A DNA stretch of 64,000 bases from the NCBI RefSeq assembly GCF_001467695.1, contig NZ_LNYE01000020.1, positions 554,368-618,367 of the forward strand, given 5' to 3'. Position 1 is the stretch's first letter, and the number at the start of each line of letters is the position of its first letter. The DNA comes from Legionella gratiana. GTDB taxonomy: Bacteria > Pseudomonadota > Gammaproteobacteria > Legionellales > Legionellaceae. The translations under genes and the position numbers were made by a program. This document shows positions 7,716-16,968 of this stretch, one piece after another. The notes below the pieces were generated by a model. That model was not told the DNA's origin. It worked only from the letters and a program-made list of their open reading frames with translations, and searched no databases.

Positions 7716-9071
7716 ATGACTTATGACGAATTTAATCTGTGGTTAGAAAAAGTTAGGAGTGAGAATAAAAACATAGAGATAATTGACGGCTTTGCCATTA
7801 AGTCACTTAATCAAGAAGATGCTCTTGATAAGGTCTACAATTTTTTAACAAGATTGATAAATTCAACGCCAAATTCAATCAAATATCCTGGTAAAACTGC
7901 TGGTTTAATTTTTGAGGATATCCAACGTAATACACAGATTTTTACAAGTGGTTTTCCCTCTAAAAGTTATTATGCAATAGAAGAAATAATAAATAATATT
8001 CCACTGCCAAATTCAGATGAAAAATCATTATTATCTTTTTTAGAGATGATTAATAGCTGGGGTAAAAACGGCATGGATAGCAAATTAACTACAGAAGAAA
8101 AAACATTATTAAAAGACTCTTTTAATAATGTAAGTGATGAAAAAAAAGCGGCCCTTGCTACAATTCAAGACATATTTGATAGAATATCTAAGAGCTCTGC
8201 ATTTGGCTCTTCGCATGCCATTATTTCTTCTAAATTTAAAATGATTACTCAACAATTTTATAACAGCTTTTTATCTGAAAATGAAAGAATTGATGGCCGT
8301 CGATCTGACGAAAAAGATGTCACTGCTCGGTTTTATAATGTCTGTTTTGAATATCTTATTAACGAAATAAAAGAAAAAAATGATGCTACTCTATTGTTGG
8401 AAAAGAAGAATTATATAAGTAAATATCAAGGTGTTTTTAGCAATAGACGAGAGCTAAGTCGGTTTATAGATGTGGTACTTATAGCTCCAGCTGAGGAGCG
8501 TTATCGATTGGACGCATTGAGGGAGTTACAAATAAGGATTTACCAGCTTAGTAATTTAGAAGAAAAAACTAATGCACAACGAGAATATGATAAATTACTT
8601 GGTGCAGTTATAAATAGATTTACGCAAAAGACAGAGCAAGATAATTATGATAGTGATATCGCGGATACCTTGAGTTTATTGCTTCAACAATATGAAGAAC
8701 TTAATAGGTCTACTGGGAATGGGGAAATGGATTTAAACAGTATTGCAGGGAAAACCAAAAAATCATCACCCATATCAGCAGACTTTTTTCTAGCTATTTT
8801 CACTAGCAAAGAAGCAAAAATAGCCGCAGGAATTTTGCTTGTGGCTGGGCTGGCGGCGCTTACTGTCGGCACACTGGGAATTGGCGGTGTTATCACCGCT
8901 ATGACAGGAGCTGTAGCAATTGCTGTTGCAGCAACAGGGAGCGCTGCGGTGATTTCCGGTATAAGCTTGGGTGCCGTAGGATTTTTCAAGTCCAGGCTAA
9001 ATGCCGTTAAGAATGAATTGAATTTAGATGAACTATCCAACGAAAATGGTCAAGCTACTCCGTCAAAGTAG
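7716..9071 (+). CDS. Orphan protein with a C-terminal glycine-rich membrane hairpin; Dot/Icm effector candidate
   Basis: I do not recognise a family. The start is taken at ATG 7716 because GGAGAG lies just before it; the upstream TTG lies within that ribosome site. The 451-residue protein is mostly charged and helical. It then has two hydrophobic Ala/Gly-rich segments near the end (AAGILLVAGLAALTVGTLG, and one starting VITAMTGAVAIAVAAT), followed by a short acidic tail. Soluble N-terminus, late hydrophobic hairpin, no signal peptide and a location among mobile-element debris are common for Legionella translocated effectors, but this is only inference. A perfect terminator-like stem follows the stop. 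Confidence 0.75.
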   Translation: MTYDEFNLWLEKVRSENKNIEIIDGFAIKSLNQEDALDKVYNFLTRLINSTPNSIKYPGKTAGLIFEDIQRNTQIFTSGFPSKSYYAIEEIINNIPLPNSDEKSLLSFLEMINSWGKNGMDSKLTTEEKTLLKDSFNNVSDEKKAALATIQDIFDRISKSSAFGSSHAIISSKFKMITQQFYNSFLSENERIDGRRSDEKDVTARFYNVCFEYLINEIKEKNDATLLLEKKNYISKYQGVFSNRRELSRFIDVVLIAPAEERYRLDALRELQIRIYQLSNLEEKTNAQREYDKLLGAVINRFTQKTEQDNYDSDIADTLSLLLQQYEELNRSTGNGEMDLNSIAGKTKKSSPISADFFLAIFTSKEAKIAAGILLVAGLAALTVGTLGIGGVITAMTGAVAIAVAATGSAAVISGISLGAVGFFKSRLNAVKNELNLDELSNENGQATPSK

Positions 9072-9073
9072 TG

Positions 9074-9107
9074 AAGTGCAATTGGACTTATCAGCCCAAT
9101 TGCACTT
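9074..9107 (+). terminator. Strong 12-bp hairpin after the orphan gene
   Basis: AAGTGCAATTGG (9074-9085) and CCAATTGCACTT (9096-9107) pair perfectly over a 10-nt loop starting 3 nt after the stop codon. There is no long U-tract, so it may be a weak terminator or a transcript-stabilising hairpin. Confidence 0.6.
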
Positions 9108-9163
9108 ACTTAAGCTGTACAAAAAAGAGTTTTTTAGGATTAACTATTTGATTTATAGAGAAA

Positions 9164-9221
9164 TCAGTTTCCATTTTTGTAAGGTGTGCTTGCGAAAGAA
9201 ACATCTAAAAAAGGAAACTGA
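9164..9221. repeat. 15-bp imperfect inverted repeat upstream of the recombinase remnant
   Basis: TCAGTTTCCATTTTT (9164-9178) and AAAAAAGGAAACTGA (9207-9221) are inverted copies with one mismatch, separated by 28 nt. The position next to a serine recombinase remnant would suit an element end or recombination site, but no crossover core can be identified. Confidence 0.35.
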
Positions 9222-9263
9222 CCTATGAATGTTAGAGCCTATCCGAAAAATCACTGACGTCGT

Positions 9264-9661
9264 GGCGATACTTTATGTGTTGTACGTTTAGATAAACTTG
9301 GGCGGCGTATGATGCAATTAGTGGAGCTTATTAATAATTTCAAAGAGAAAGGCATTGAATTTGTATCGCTTGAGAATAACTTAGATACTTCGCGCATATG
9401 GGGATGCTACTTTTTAATATTTGTGCAGCATTTTCTGAGATGGAACGAGAATTAATTCGTGAACGGGTTAAGGCAGGACTGGATTCAGCAAAACAACAAG
9501 GTAGAAAAGGAGGCAGGCCAAAAGCATTAACTGATGAGCGGGCTGATGCAATCCGGGCGTTCCATCAGACAGGAAAAATGTCTGTGAAGAAAATTTGTGA
9601 AACAATGAAAGTAAGTCGGTCAGTATATTACCGTTGCATTAATCAAAATGTTGGTTTGTAG
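9264..9661 (+). pseudogene. Serine recombinase (resolvase/invertase), N-terminally truncated and frameshifted
   Basis: Frame one from 9264 reads GDTLCVVRLDKLGRRMMQLV and VSLENNLDTS, and a different frame from about 9395 continues MGMLLFNICAAFSEMERELI, RERVKAGL and RKGGRPKAL to the end. This is the second half of the catalytic domain plus the C-terminal HTH of the Tn3-resolvase/Hin family. The roughly 60 N-terminal residues with the catalytic Ser are missing, and the frame is broken near 9390-9398. The intact C-terminal 87 residues from 9398 could still be made as a DNA-binding fragment, but no activity is expected. Confidence 0.85.
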
Positions 9662-9700
9662 TTATGGGCCTGCATTAGAATTTTTTTAAAAGTGATAAAA

Positions 9701-9832
9701 ATGAACTGGAAAAGTATATTGCCTCCTGGAATTGATATAAATGTCTTAACCTTGGATGAGTGTCGAAACTTTAAAAAATTCCATGAGCTATGGGGTTCAA
9801 TACATAATGTAAGTGATTGCACCATAGTGTGA
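9701..9832 (+). CDS. Possible small orphan ORF (43 aa), doubtful
   Basis: An ATG at 9701 opens 43 codons (start NWKSILPPGIDINVL, end SDCTIV). There is no clear Shine-Dalgarno and no recognised family. It may be the decayed start of a larger gene in the mobile-element scar, or chance. No other gene is seen between the recombinase remnant and the cyclase gene. Confidence 0.2.
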   Translation: MNWKSILPPGIDINVLTLDECRNFKKFHELWGSIHNVSDCTIV

Positions 9833-9849
9833 AACGCTATTTCCTTTTT

Positions 9850-11133
9850 TTAGTTTATTTTTTCCTTACATTGCTCTAGAAAATAGCTTGCAGATGAGTC
9901 TTGAGGATTAATAGAGAGTATCTTTTTAAAAAGGTCTAAAGCTTCCTTAAATTTTTTTGCTTCATAATGGCTTAAAGCGGTAGCAAAAACAGCAGCAGAG
10001 TCATTTTTTAACTGAATTTGTGCCGGTGAATTATGGTTAAAAATTTCATAAATTTTTATGGGTAGGTTTTTGCCTTTTACTTTAGTTAAACCTAAAAAAC
10101 GAAAGTTATATCGTTCTTTGTATTGTAATTGTATAAAAGTTTTTTCGCTAATTAAGAGCTCAATATCAAAAATTCGAGTTAAATTTTCTAGTCTTGAGGC
10201 GATGTTGACCGCGTCGCTAATAACACTACAATCCATACGCTCTTCAAATCCAACTGTGCCCAAAATCAGATTACCCGTATTGATGCCAATGCCTACATGT
10301 ATTGGTTCAAGATGGTTGTGTATTCGAGGGGCGTTAAAATGGTCTAGAGCGGTTAACATTTCCGATGCAGCCATAATGGCATCATCTGCATTGTTGAATA
10401 ATGCCATTATGGCATCGCCAATATACTTATCAATAACACCAGAGTTTCTTAGGATTACGGGCTCCATATAACTCATCAATGTATTAATTAGATTAAAAAT
10501 TTCAACTGGGGAAAGCTGTTCAGCAATTGAGGTAAAAGACTTAATGTCTAAAAAAAGAACCGTCATGACTTTTTCGACACAATCGCCTAATTTGATATCC
10601 GCAATATTTTTTCGATTCAGTACCTTAAGGAAATCTTGAGGCACAAAACGAGCTACAGCAATAGCGTTTTGTTGAATTTGAAGTAGCTTATCAAGTAATT
10701 CGTTATTTAAGGCCCTAACTTTTTGTTCAGCGATTTGCAATTCTTGAAAGTAAGAATTGGTTCGAACCATGTAACGGACACGATAACCAAGTAAAGTAGG
10801 GTTAATAGGCTTTGTTGTAAAATCTGTAGCACCCGCTTGGAATGCAAGATTAATTGATTCATAATCTTCTAAACCCGTGACTATCATGATTGGAAGATAA
10901 TGCCAGTCAGGTAATTTTCGAATTTCAGCGCATACTTGAAAACCATTTAAACCGGGCATTTCTACATCTAACAAAACAGCATCGGGTTTAGAGGTTGTAA
11001 GTAATGATAAAGCGTGCTCACCATTTTCAGCTTGAATGACATTAAAGCCTACTTTCATTAATGCATCGCAGGTAATTAAACGCATAGTCGCACTATCATC
11101 AACAACTAAAATCAATGGATTTTCTTTTTCCAT
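9850..11133 (-). CDS. Response regulator with class III adenylate/guanylate cyclase output (REC-cyclase)
   Basis: The 427-residue protein has an N-terminal receiver (residues 6-125: VVDDS, phospho-acceptor Asp56 in LLDVEMP, Lys108 in TTKP), a coiled linker and a class III cyclase domain (about 188-370). Cyclase residues are present: metal-binding Asp196 (FLDIKSFT) and Asp240 (YIGDAIMALF), base-reading Lys236, Ser303 at the second specificity position, and Asn310 and Arg314 in VNIASR. Lys with Ser/Thr favours ATP, so cAMP is the likelier product, but this is inferred. A short helical tail resembling a TPR follows. It is the last gene of the chemosensory operon, 6 nt after cheB, and the only non-CheB receiver there, so CheA probably phosphorylates it. 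Confidence 0.9.
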   Translation of the reverse strand: MEKENPLILVVDDSATMRLITCDALMKVGFNVIQAENGEHALSLLTTSKPDAVLLDVEMPGLNGFQVCAEIRKLPDWHYLPIMIVTGLEDYESINLAFQAGATDFTTKPINPTLLGYRVRYMVRTNSYFQELQIAEQKVRALNNELLDKLLQIQQNAIAVARFVPQDFLKVLNRKNIADIKLGDCVEKVMTVLFLDIKSFTSIAEQLSPVEIFNLINTLMSYMEPVILRNSGVIDKYIGDAIMALFNNADDAIMAASEMLTALDHFNAPRIHNHLEPIHVGIGINTGNLILGTVGFEERMDCSVISDAVNIASRLENLTRIFDIELLISEKTFIQLQYKERYNFRFLGLTKVKGKNLPIKIYEIFNHNSPAQIQLKNDSAAVFATALSHYEAKKFKEALDLFKKILSINPQDSSASYFLEQCKEKIN

Positions 11134-11139
11134 AAAAAA

Positions 11140-12207
11140 TCACTCGCTTTTAAGAGTACAAATTTTTGTTAAATAGCCCGCAATATGTTCTAATTCAATA
11201 ACTTTTTCTACGGCATCTAATGATTGTGCTACAGCACTCATGCCGAAAACGACAGAGCTTTCTTTGTCTTGAATCAAGGTGCGTCCATTGGCCAGTTTTA
11301 ATTCCAATAATCCTGTTGCTCCATCATCACTCATTCCTGTTAAAAGCATCCCAATGGCTTTTTCTCCTGAAACTTTGGCAATTGATTGAAATAATCGTGT
11401 AATTGAAGGACAAAAACCAGAAACGGGAGGAGCATCGACTAATTTGCACATTAAGTTTTTCTGAGCTCGATCGATCTCCATATGTTTCTGTTCAGGAGCT
11501 ATGTAAACGGTCCCTGCTTTTAAGACTTCATAGTTTTCTGCATTTTTAACAGTAAGATCCACATTTTCTGCAAGCCATTGTGCAAACCCTCGAATAAAAC
11601 CACTACTCATATGTTGCACAATAACAATAGGAATAGGGAAATCAGCTTGTAATTGAGAGAGAATTGTCTTCAATGCCCTGGGACCACCAATCGAAGCCCC
11701 TATGGCGATAATTTCATAAATAGGTTCGCCTGTATATAGGGTTTTTTCTTTTTTATGTTTGTGGGGTAGATATTTTTTTAATGGTTTTTTTATTACTCGA
11801 ATATCTGCGAGACTGCGAAGAATGTCAATGATACGATTTTTACTGTCTTCAAAAGAGGGTGAAAATACACTGACAGGTTTTTCTAAAGCAGTTAATGCAC
11901 CTGCATCAAGAATATGAAAGGTAGCGTGGACAGATTCGTCATTTATCATGGAGCTGATGACTACGATTGGTACCGGATGGTGAGCCATAATGATACGAGT
12001 AGCTTCCAGTCCATCCATAACTGGCATGTGTATATCCATAGTGATGAGATTGGGTTTTAATCGTTCAGCTAATTCGATTGCTTCCTTGCCGTTTTTTGCA
12101 ACTCCAATAACCTCCATATCTTTTGCGGATTCAATGATATTTTGAATTAGTGCAATTTCCGTAGGTGAGTCATCAACAATTAAAATTTTTATCATAGGCG
12201 GTTTCAC
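11140..12207 (-). CDS. cheB: Chemoreceptor glutamate methylesterase CheB
   Basis: The 355-residue protein has a receiver domain (Asp58 in ITMDIHMP) and a C-terminal methylesterase with catalytic Ser172 (IGASIGG), His199 (IVQHMS) and Asp295 (GMSDDGATG). It demethylates or deamidates receptor glutamates and provides adaptation feedback with CheR. The GTG start overlaps the cheA stop by one base (TAGTG), implying translational coupling; an internal ATG at 12195 is an alternative start. Phosphorylation by CheA is expected from the family. Confidence 0.93.
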   Translation of the reverse strand: MKPPMIKILIVDDSPTEIALIQNIIESAKDMEVIGVAKNGKEAIELAERLKPNLITMDIHMPVMDGLEATRIIMAHHPVPIVVISSMINDESVHATFHILDAGALTALEKPVSVFSPSFEDSKNRIIDILRSLADIRVIKKPLKKYLPHKHKKEKTLYTGEPIYEIIAIGASIGGPRALKTILSQLQADFPIPIVIVQHMSSGFIRGFAQWLAENVDLTVKNAENYEVLKAGTVYIAPEQKHMEIDRAQKNLMCKLVDAPPVSGFCPSITRLFQSIAKVSGEKAIGMLLTGMSDDGATGLLELKLANGRTLIQDKESSVVFGMSAVAQSLDAVEKVIELEHIAGYLTKICTLKSE

Positions 12208-14516
12208 TATAGCAGCATTTTTTTAATTATCTCTGATGAGTTTAATACGAAATTAATTTGATTGCTGCCTGTTAAAGTAGCTCCAATGACACAAGGTAAA
12301 TTTGTTAAAGGTTCTTGCAATGGTTTAAGTACAATTTCTCGTTCACCAATAATTTCATCGACAAGTAAGGCAATACACTCTGCATCTTTCTTGATGACAA
12401 CAACAGAATAATTTTCTTTGGGGTTTTCTTTATTTTCATCAAGGTGCAGCACCTCTGATAATGAGCATAGCAAAACGGGCTGTTCCTTGACAAGAACAGT
12501 TGGATTTCCTTCTACAGGAACAATATCTTCTTTTTGTAACAGCAATACGCATTCTACAGAGCTGGTAACAATTACAAATTTTTGGTTACTGCACCTAATA
12601 ATTAAGCCTCGTTCAGTAGCTAAGGTAAGAGGAACTTGCAAGAAAAAAATAGTTCCTTTACCTGGTTGACTTTCTACATTAACTTGGCCTTTTAAACGAA
12701 GCAGATTAGATCGAACCACATCAAGTCCTATTCCGCGTCCAGAAATATCAGTAGCTGACGTGCGGGTAGAAAAACCTGGGCGAAAAAGGAGATCATAAAT
12801 ATTATCTTCCTTCATGGTATCCAGTTCTGTTTGGGTAATAATATTTTTTTGTAACGCAATACGAATGACATCATCTGTTTTAATTCCGATACCATCATCA
12901 ATTATTTTAAAAACAATGAGATTGTTTTTCTGAATGACTTCAATAGTGATATTTCCTTGCGGTGACTTTCCTGACTCCAAACGAGACTCAGTATTTTCTA
13001 TGCCATGATCAATTGCATTGCGCAAAAGGTGAACTATAGGATCTTTTAGACCATCAAGTATTAGTTTATCAATCTTTACATTATTACTTTTAATTTCGAA
13101 GTTCACTTCTTTTTTTAGCTCTTGGGCCAAGTCACGTACTATGCGCGGTAAATAAAGTAATTGATTGGTTACCGGAATAAGACGTAAGGTACGAATTTCA
13201 TCCTGAAGTGCATTTAATAAAATCGATAATTCGCTCACTGGCGTACGCAATTCTCTTTCAATGAAACGAGCATCTTTTTTGATTTCAGTGAGTTCAGTAA
13301 AGTTTGTAACAGATAATGTATCTAAATATTTTATTTCGTTTCCAGAATAATTTTTTATTAAATTAGAGGTATTTTTTTGCCAGGCTTTAGTCATATGATC
13401 CAATTTGAAATTTACTTTAGTTAATTTGGAATAGTTTTCTTCAATAGCAATTTTAATTGCTTGAATTTCTTCCATATAAACTGAAATACGCTCCAAATTG
13501 TGTAAAGAGACACGTATTGATTCAAATTCATTTTTTGGATGTATTATTGGAACCCTATCTTTTTCTTTAAGCTTTGTTGGATTTTGATCACTTGGAGGTA
13601 TTTTAGAAGGCCTTTCTCTTTGAGTGCCTTCAGCACAGCAAGTTAATTGCTGCAAATGACTTTGTAAGTCGAAAGATAAGGAGCGTTGTTCACAAAAGCA
13701 TTGCATCGCTTCGTTCATATAATCAATTGATTGCAAGCAAAGATTAATTATTTCAGAAGAAATCTTTATCCTTTTTTTCTGAATTGCAGCAAATAAAGTT
13801 TCTAAATAATGAGCAATTTCACCTACATCAACCGCTCCTATACCCCGAGCAGAACCTTTAATATTATGGGCGACTCGAAAAATTTCTTCCAATAAATTTT
13901 GGAAGTCTTGATTCGATTCGGTTCCTTTTTCAAGTTGTAGCAGTCCATCTGTTATAGTGATTAAATTTTCTTGAAGCTCTGTTTTAAATGTTTCGACAAT
14001 TTTTCTTATAAATTCATTTTCTGGGGTTTTAGGAGCAGATATTGGGGAAGATGTTTCTTCATGAGATCTCTGTTCCTGTGCAGTAGTTTTTGGTGTTATT
14101 ATCTGTTTTTCTTCTTTATTTTCCTCCTCCTGTAAATGGGACTCAAGTTGATATAATAATTCATTAAGATTGGCTGAGAGCGGTATTTTTTCTATAAAAT
14201 CGTGCATCGCTTCACGCATCCCATCAACAGCCCGAAACGTTAATTGAATGATCTGTGTAGAGATTTTCTGATGGGGCTCAAACAAGCGTTCCACAAATTC
14301 AGCGATCTTGCCAAGATTCTGCATACCTACTGAAAATGCCGAAACTTTAATATTGCGTCCTGCACGAGAAATTTCAGCCATCATAGAATCGAGATTGTTT
14401 ACTGCTTCTGCACGTTCAATTTTTTTTAAATTATCAGTAATAATGAATAGTAATGACTCAAGTTCAGGGCCAAATGTTTCAAGTAACTGTTTTAATAAAT
14501 GATCGTTTGGAGTCAT
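12207..14516 (-). CDS. cheA: Chemotaxis-type histidine kinase CheA with two Hpt domains
   Basis: The 769-residue protein has, in order, two histidine-phosphotransfer domains, a dimerisation region, an HATPase domain (HLLRNAIDHGIE, GRGIGLDVV) and a CheW-like P5 domain at the end. The second Hpt keeps the phosphorylatable His217 (RVAHNIKGSA). In the first, Arg54 (RAGRNIKVSA) replaces it, so that domain cannot take phosphate. There is no C-terminal receiver, unlike WspE-type kinases, and no evident CheY-binding P2. It should phosphorylate CheB and the REC-cyclase encoded just downstream. It lies 9 nt after the MCP gene. Confidence 0.92.
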   Translation of the reverse strand: MTPNDHLLKQLLETFGPELESLLFIITDNLKKIERAEAVNNLDSMMAEISRAGRNIKVSAFSVGMQNLGKIAEFVERLFEPHQKISTQIIQLTFRAVDGMREAMHDFIEKIPLSANLNELLYQLESHLQEEENKEEKQIITPKTTAQEQRSHEETSSPISAPKTPENEFIRKIVETFKTELQENLITITDGLLQLEKGTESNQDFQNLLEEIFRVAHNIKGSARGIGAVDVGEIAHYLETLFAAIQKKRIKISSEIINLCLQSIDYMNEAMQCFCEQRSLSFDLQSHLQQLTCCAEGTQRERPSKIPPSDQNPTKLKEKDRVPIIHPKNEFESIRVSLHNLERISVYMEEIQAIKIAIEENYSKLTKVNFKLDHMTKAWQKNTSNLIKNYSGNEIKYLDTLSVTNFTELTEIKKDARFIERELRTPVSELSILLNALQDEIRTLRLIPVTNQLLYLPRIVRDLAQELKKEVNFEIKSNNVKIDKLILDGLKDPIVHLLRNAIDHGIENTESRLESGKSPQGNITIEVIQKNNLIVFKIIDDGIGIKTDDVIRIALQKNIITQTELDTMKEDNIYDLLFRPGFSTRTSATDISGRGIGLDVVRSNLLRLKGQVNVESQPGKGTIFFLQVPLTLATERGLIIRCSNQKFVIVTSSVECVLLLQKEDIVPVEGNPTVLVKEQPVLLCSLSEVLHLDENKENPKENYSVVVIKKDAECIALLVDEIIGEREIVLKPLQEPLTNLPCVIGATLTGSNQINFVLNSSEIIKKMLL

Positions 14517-14525
14517 ATTGAAGCT

Positions 14526-16382
14526 CTAAACTTTATAAATATTCACACCGTCTTTGAGATGTTTTGCAATATCATCTAACTTATGGATAAAATCCATCAA
14601 CTCTTTAATGCCACTTGAAAAAGTTGAGGTGGTGCGGTTAATTTCATTCATACTTTCAACGATTTGCTCAATACCTACAGTTTCCTGACGTATGGCTACT
14701 TCGATATGCTGGCTTGAAATAGATGCTTCATTAATCATTTTGCTAAGCGTCTGAATGACCTGGCCCGCTTTATCAATGAGTTTTGTTTCTGACTCAAGGG
14801 CTTTTGCTCCTTCTTCGGAAACCGTAACGGCTTTTTCAGTAGTTCGTCGAATATCTTCAAGAATTTTTTGTACTTGTACTGTAGATTGTTCTGATTGTTC
14901 TGCAAGATTTCTTACTTCGGTGGCAACAGCAGCAAAGCCTTTTCCAGCTTCGCCTGCTTTAGAGGCTTCAATTGCTGCATTCAATGCCAGCATCTTTGAT
15001 TGTTGTGCTAGAGTATTCACTACCGAAGTGATGTCTCCAATTTGTTGCGTGTGATTGCTTAAATCAAGAATGGTGTGGGCGATTAGCTTCATTTTTTCTT
15101 CTAAGGCATTGATTCCTTCAATGCTTTGCGCTACCGATTCCGTACCTAATTTCCCTTGTTCATAAGTATTCTTAGCAACTTCTCTTAAGTTTTGTGCTTT
15201 AGCCATAGTTTGTTTTGAGCTTTTGTCAATTTCTTCTAAAGATGCGCTAATCTCATTAATTGCAGTTGCTTGTGACGTAATACTTTCAGCTTGTTCGTTT
15301 GCGGAAGTGAGAATTGTTTCAACCATGGCAACTATTTGATTGCCTGCTGTAGTAATTTTTTTAGTAATTGATGCTAGACCATCGGTCATTAAATTTAAAT
15401 CTCTACCCAGATCTTGTAAAATGTCTTCCTTATCAATTTCAAGGTGTTCTCTAAGATCGCCTGCAGCAACTTTACTGCTGTGCTCACGAAATTTCTTTGA
15501 TGAATTGACTAATTTTTCAAATAATATTCGGGACTCTTCTTCTTTAGTACGAAGACTTTCTTCATTCTTCTTAATTGCTTCTTGCATCGCTTTTAGTGAT
15601 AGAAGCAGTTTCCCTAATTTATCTCTGGATAAAATTTGGATCATTATATCACGTTCACCTTGGGCAATTCGTTCCGCAATATTAATCGCCCTATCGATTG
15701 GAATTGACATAGATCTGTAGGTTATATAGGGAACAACAATGGTTAAAATAATAGCTAAAATTAATAGCCAATAGGAGGAGTTCTTTATAGAAATTAAATT
15801 CTTATTAATTTTGCTTGTATTCTTTTCGATTTCTTGAGAGAGCAAATAAAACAGTCCACCTATTCTTTGTCCCGTATCAGAAGAATAAACACCGTCTATA
15901 ATTCTAATCATCGCCTCTTCAATACTTTTTGTTTTGTTTCTAGCATTTTCTACATTATCAGGATTATTGGGATCTCTTGGAATATTTAATACCGCGTTTT
16001 GAGCCTCGTAAAGAGGTAAATATAATTCTTCCAGCTTATCCCATTCAGTTCGTAACTTGAGATTGCCTGTAGAATGCATTACTTGATTCCATTGGTTTCT
16101 GACATTAGTGATTTGCTTCCATAGGTGTTCGAAATGGTCTTTAGCCTGAGGATCGCCGGTCATTGCCCAATGTTCTAGTATGTCTTGAGCCTCATAAATT
16201 TGACTATCAAGAATTTGTGGTAAATTTTCACTGCGTATTTTTTGACTTAGTTCAACTACAAAGTTAACCTTGGGTATCAAAAGCATAATTAATAGTACTA
16301 TAGGTAGGCTAAGAGTCATAAATCCAATGATTAAGCGGGCACGAACTGTAATCACCAAGCCTCGATTATTAATGGTTTCCAT
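14526..16382 (-). CDS. Methyl-accepting chemotaxis protein (transmembrane chemoreceptor)
   Basis: The 618-residue receptor has a first membrane helix at about residues 16-37, a helical periplasmic sensor of some 165 residues, a second helix at about 204-222, a HAMP region, and a long cytoplasmic coiled coil with the conserved tip segment (AAVATEVRNLAEQSEQS). The sensor resembles a four-helix-bundle type with no evident cofactor motif, so the ligand cannot be predicted. No C-terminal CheR-tethering pentapeptide is seen (it ends NIYKV). It is the only receptor in the operon and overlaps the preceding cheW by 14 nt. Confidence 0.92.
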   Translation of the reverse strand: METINNRGLVITVRARLIIGFMTLSLPIVLLIMLLIPKVNFVVELSQKIRSENLPQILDSQIYEAQDILEHWAMTGDPQAKDHFEHLWKQITNVRNQWNQVMHSTGNLKLRTEWDKLEELYLPLYEAQNAVLNIPRDPNNPDNVENARNKTKSIEEAMIRIIDGVYSSDTGQRIGGLFYLLSQEIEKNTSKINKNLISIKNSSYWLLILAIILTIVVPYITYRSMSIPIDRAINIAERIAQGERDIMIQILSRDKLGKLLLSLKAMQEAIKKNEESLRTKEEESRILFEKLVNSSKKFREHSSKVAAGDLREHLEIDKEDILQDLGRDLNLMTDGLASITKKITTAGNQIVAMVETILTSANEQAESITSQATAINEISASLEEIDKSSKQTMAKAQNLREVAKNTYEQGKLGTESVAQSIEGINALEEKMKLIAHTILDLSNHTQQIGDITSVVNTLAQQSKMLALNAAIEASKAGEAGKGFAAVATEVRNLAEQSEQSTVQVQKILEDIRRTTEKAVTVSEEGAKALESETKLIDKAGQVIQTLSKMINEASISSQHIEVAIRQETVGIEQIVESMNEINRTTSTFSSGIKELMDFIHKLDDIAKHLKDGVNIYKV

Positions 16383-16968
16383 GAACTTCTCCTCTCCTAT
16401 ATAAACTTTTTTTAATTTCCAGACATAAACTCGATACTAAAGCTTCAACATGAATGATTGCTGTTACTGCATGATGCAGCCCCAGGATATATTCAGGTTT
16501 TGCTGTATTTATCGAAGATAAAGGAGTGGTCAACTGATTTAATTGATAAACAGCACTACCTTCGATTTGAGGAGTAAGCAAGCCAAGAGTGATGTTGTCG
16601 GCTTTGACAACAATTATAAATTCGTTTTTTTGTTCCAGATTATGTGTCGTTGGAGGTGTATGAAAAAATTGAAATAAATCAATCACTGTAATTAATGTAC
16701 CTCGCCAATTAATAACCCCAGCAATAAAGTGAGGTATGAAAGGAGGTTTTACCAAGACTGCATGATGTAAAACTTCTTGAACATATGGATAGGGAATTCC
16801 ATAATGTTCCTCTTTGCTAAGACTGAAACGCACAAAAGAAACACCATTATTTTGAGTTTTATCCATTTCCTGTTTTGCAAGTTGCTGAGCCCTCGCTTGC
16901 AATATTTTTAATGCTTCTTCACTTTTAGGCATCAATTCAGAAGCATGTTTTTGTTCTTTTATCATCAT
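16369..16968 (-). CDS. cheW: Coupling protein CheW (199 aa)
   Basis: A CheW fold follows a 50-residue charged N-terminal extension: FSLSKEEHYGIPYPYVQEVL and IAGVINWRGTLITVIDL match the family's core. CheW proteins bridge chemoreceptor tips to the CheA P5 domain. The gene overlaps both neighbours (cheR by 4 nt, MCP by 14 nt), so translation is coupled. Two distinct CheW-like proteins in one operon match the Wsp arrangement. Confidence 0.87.
   Translation of the reverse strand: MMIKEQKHASELMPKSEEALKILQARAQQLAKQEMDKTQNNGVSFVRFSLSKEEHYGIPYPYVQEVLHHAVLVKPPFIPHFIAGVINWRGTLITVIDLFQFFHTPPTTHNLEQKNEFIIVVKADNITLGLLTPQIEGSAVYQLNQLTTPLSSINTAKPEYILGLHHAVTAIIHVEALVSSLCLEIKKSLYRRGEVHGNH

Noticed and set aside
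9028..9228. Plus-strand ORF of 66 codons overlapping the end of the 451-aa gene
   Set aside because: It runs through the terminator hairpin and the 15-bp inverted repeat and has no ribosome site; treated as a chance frame.
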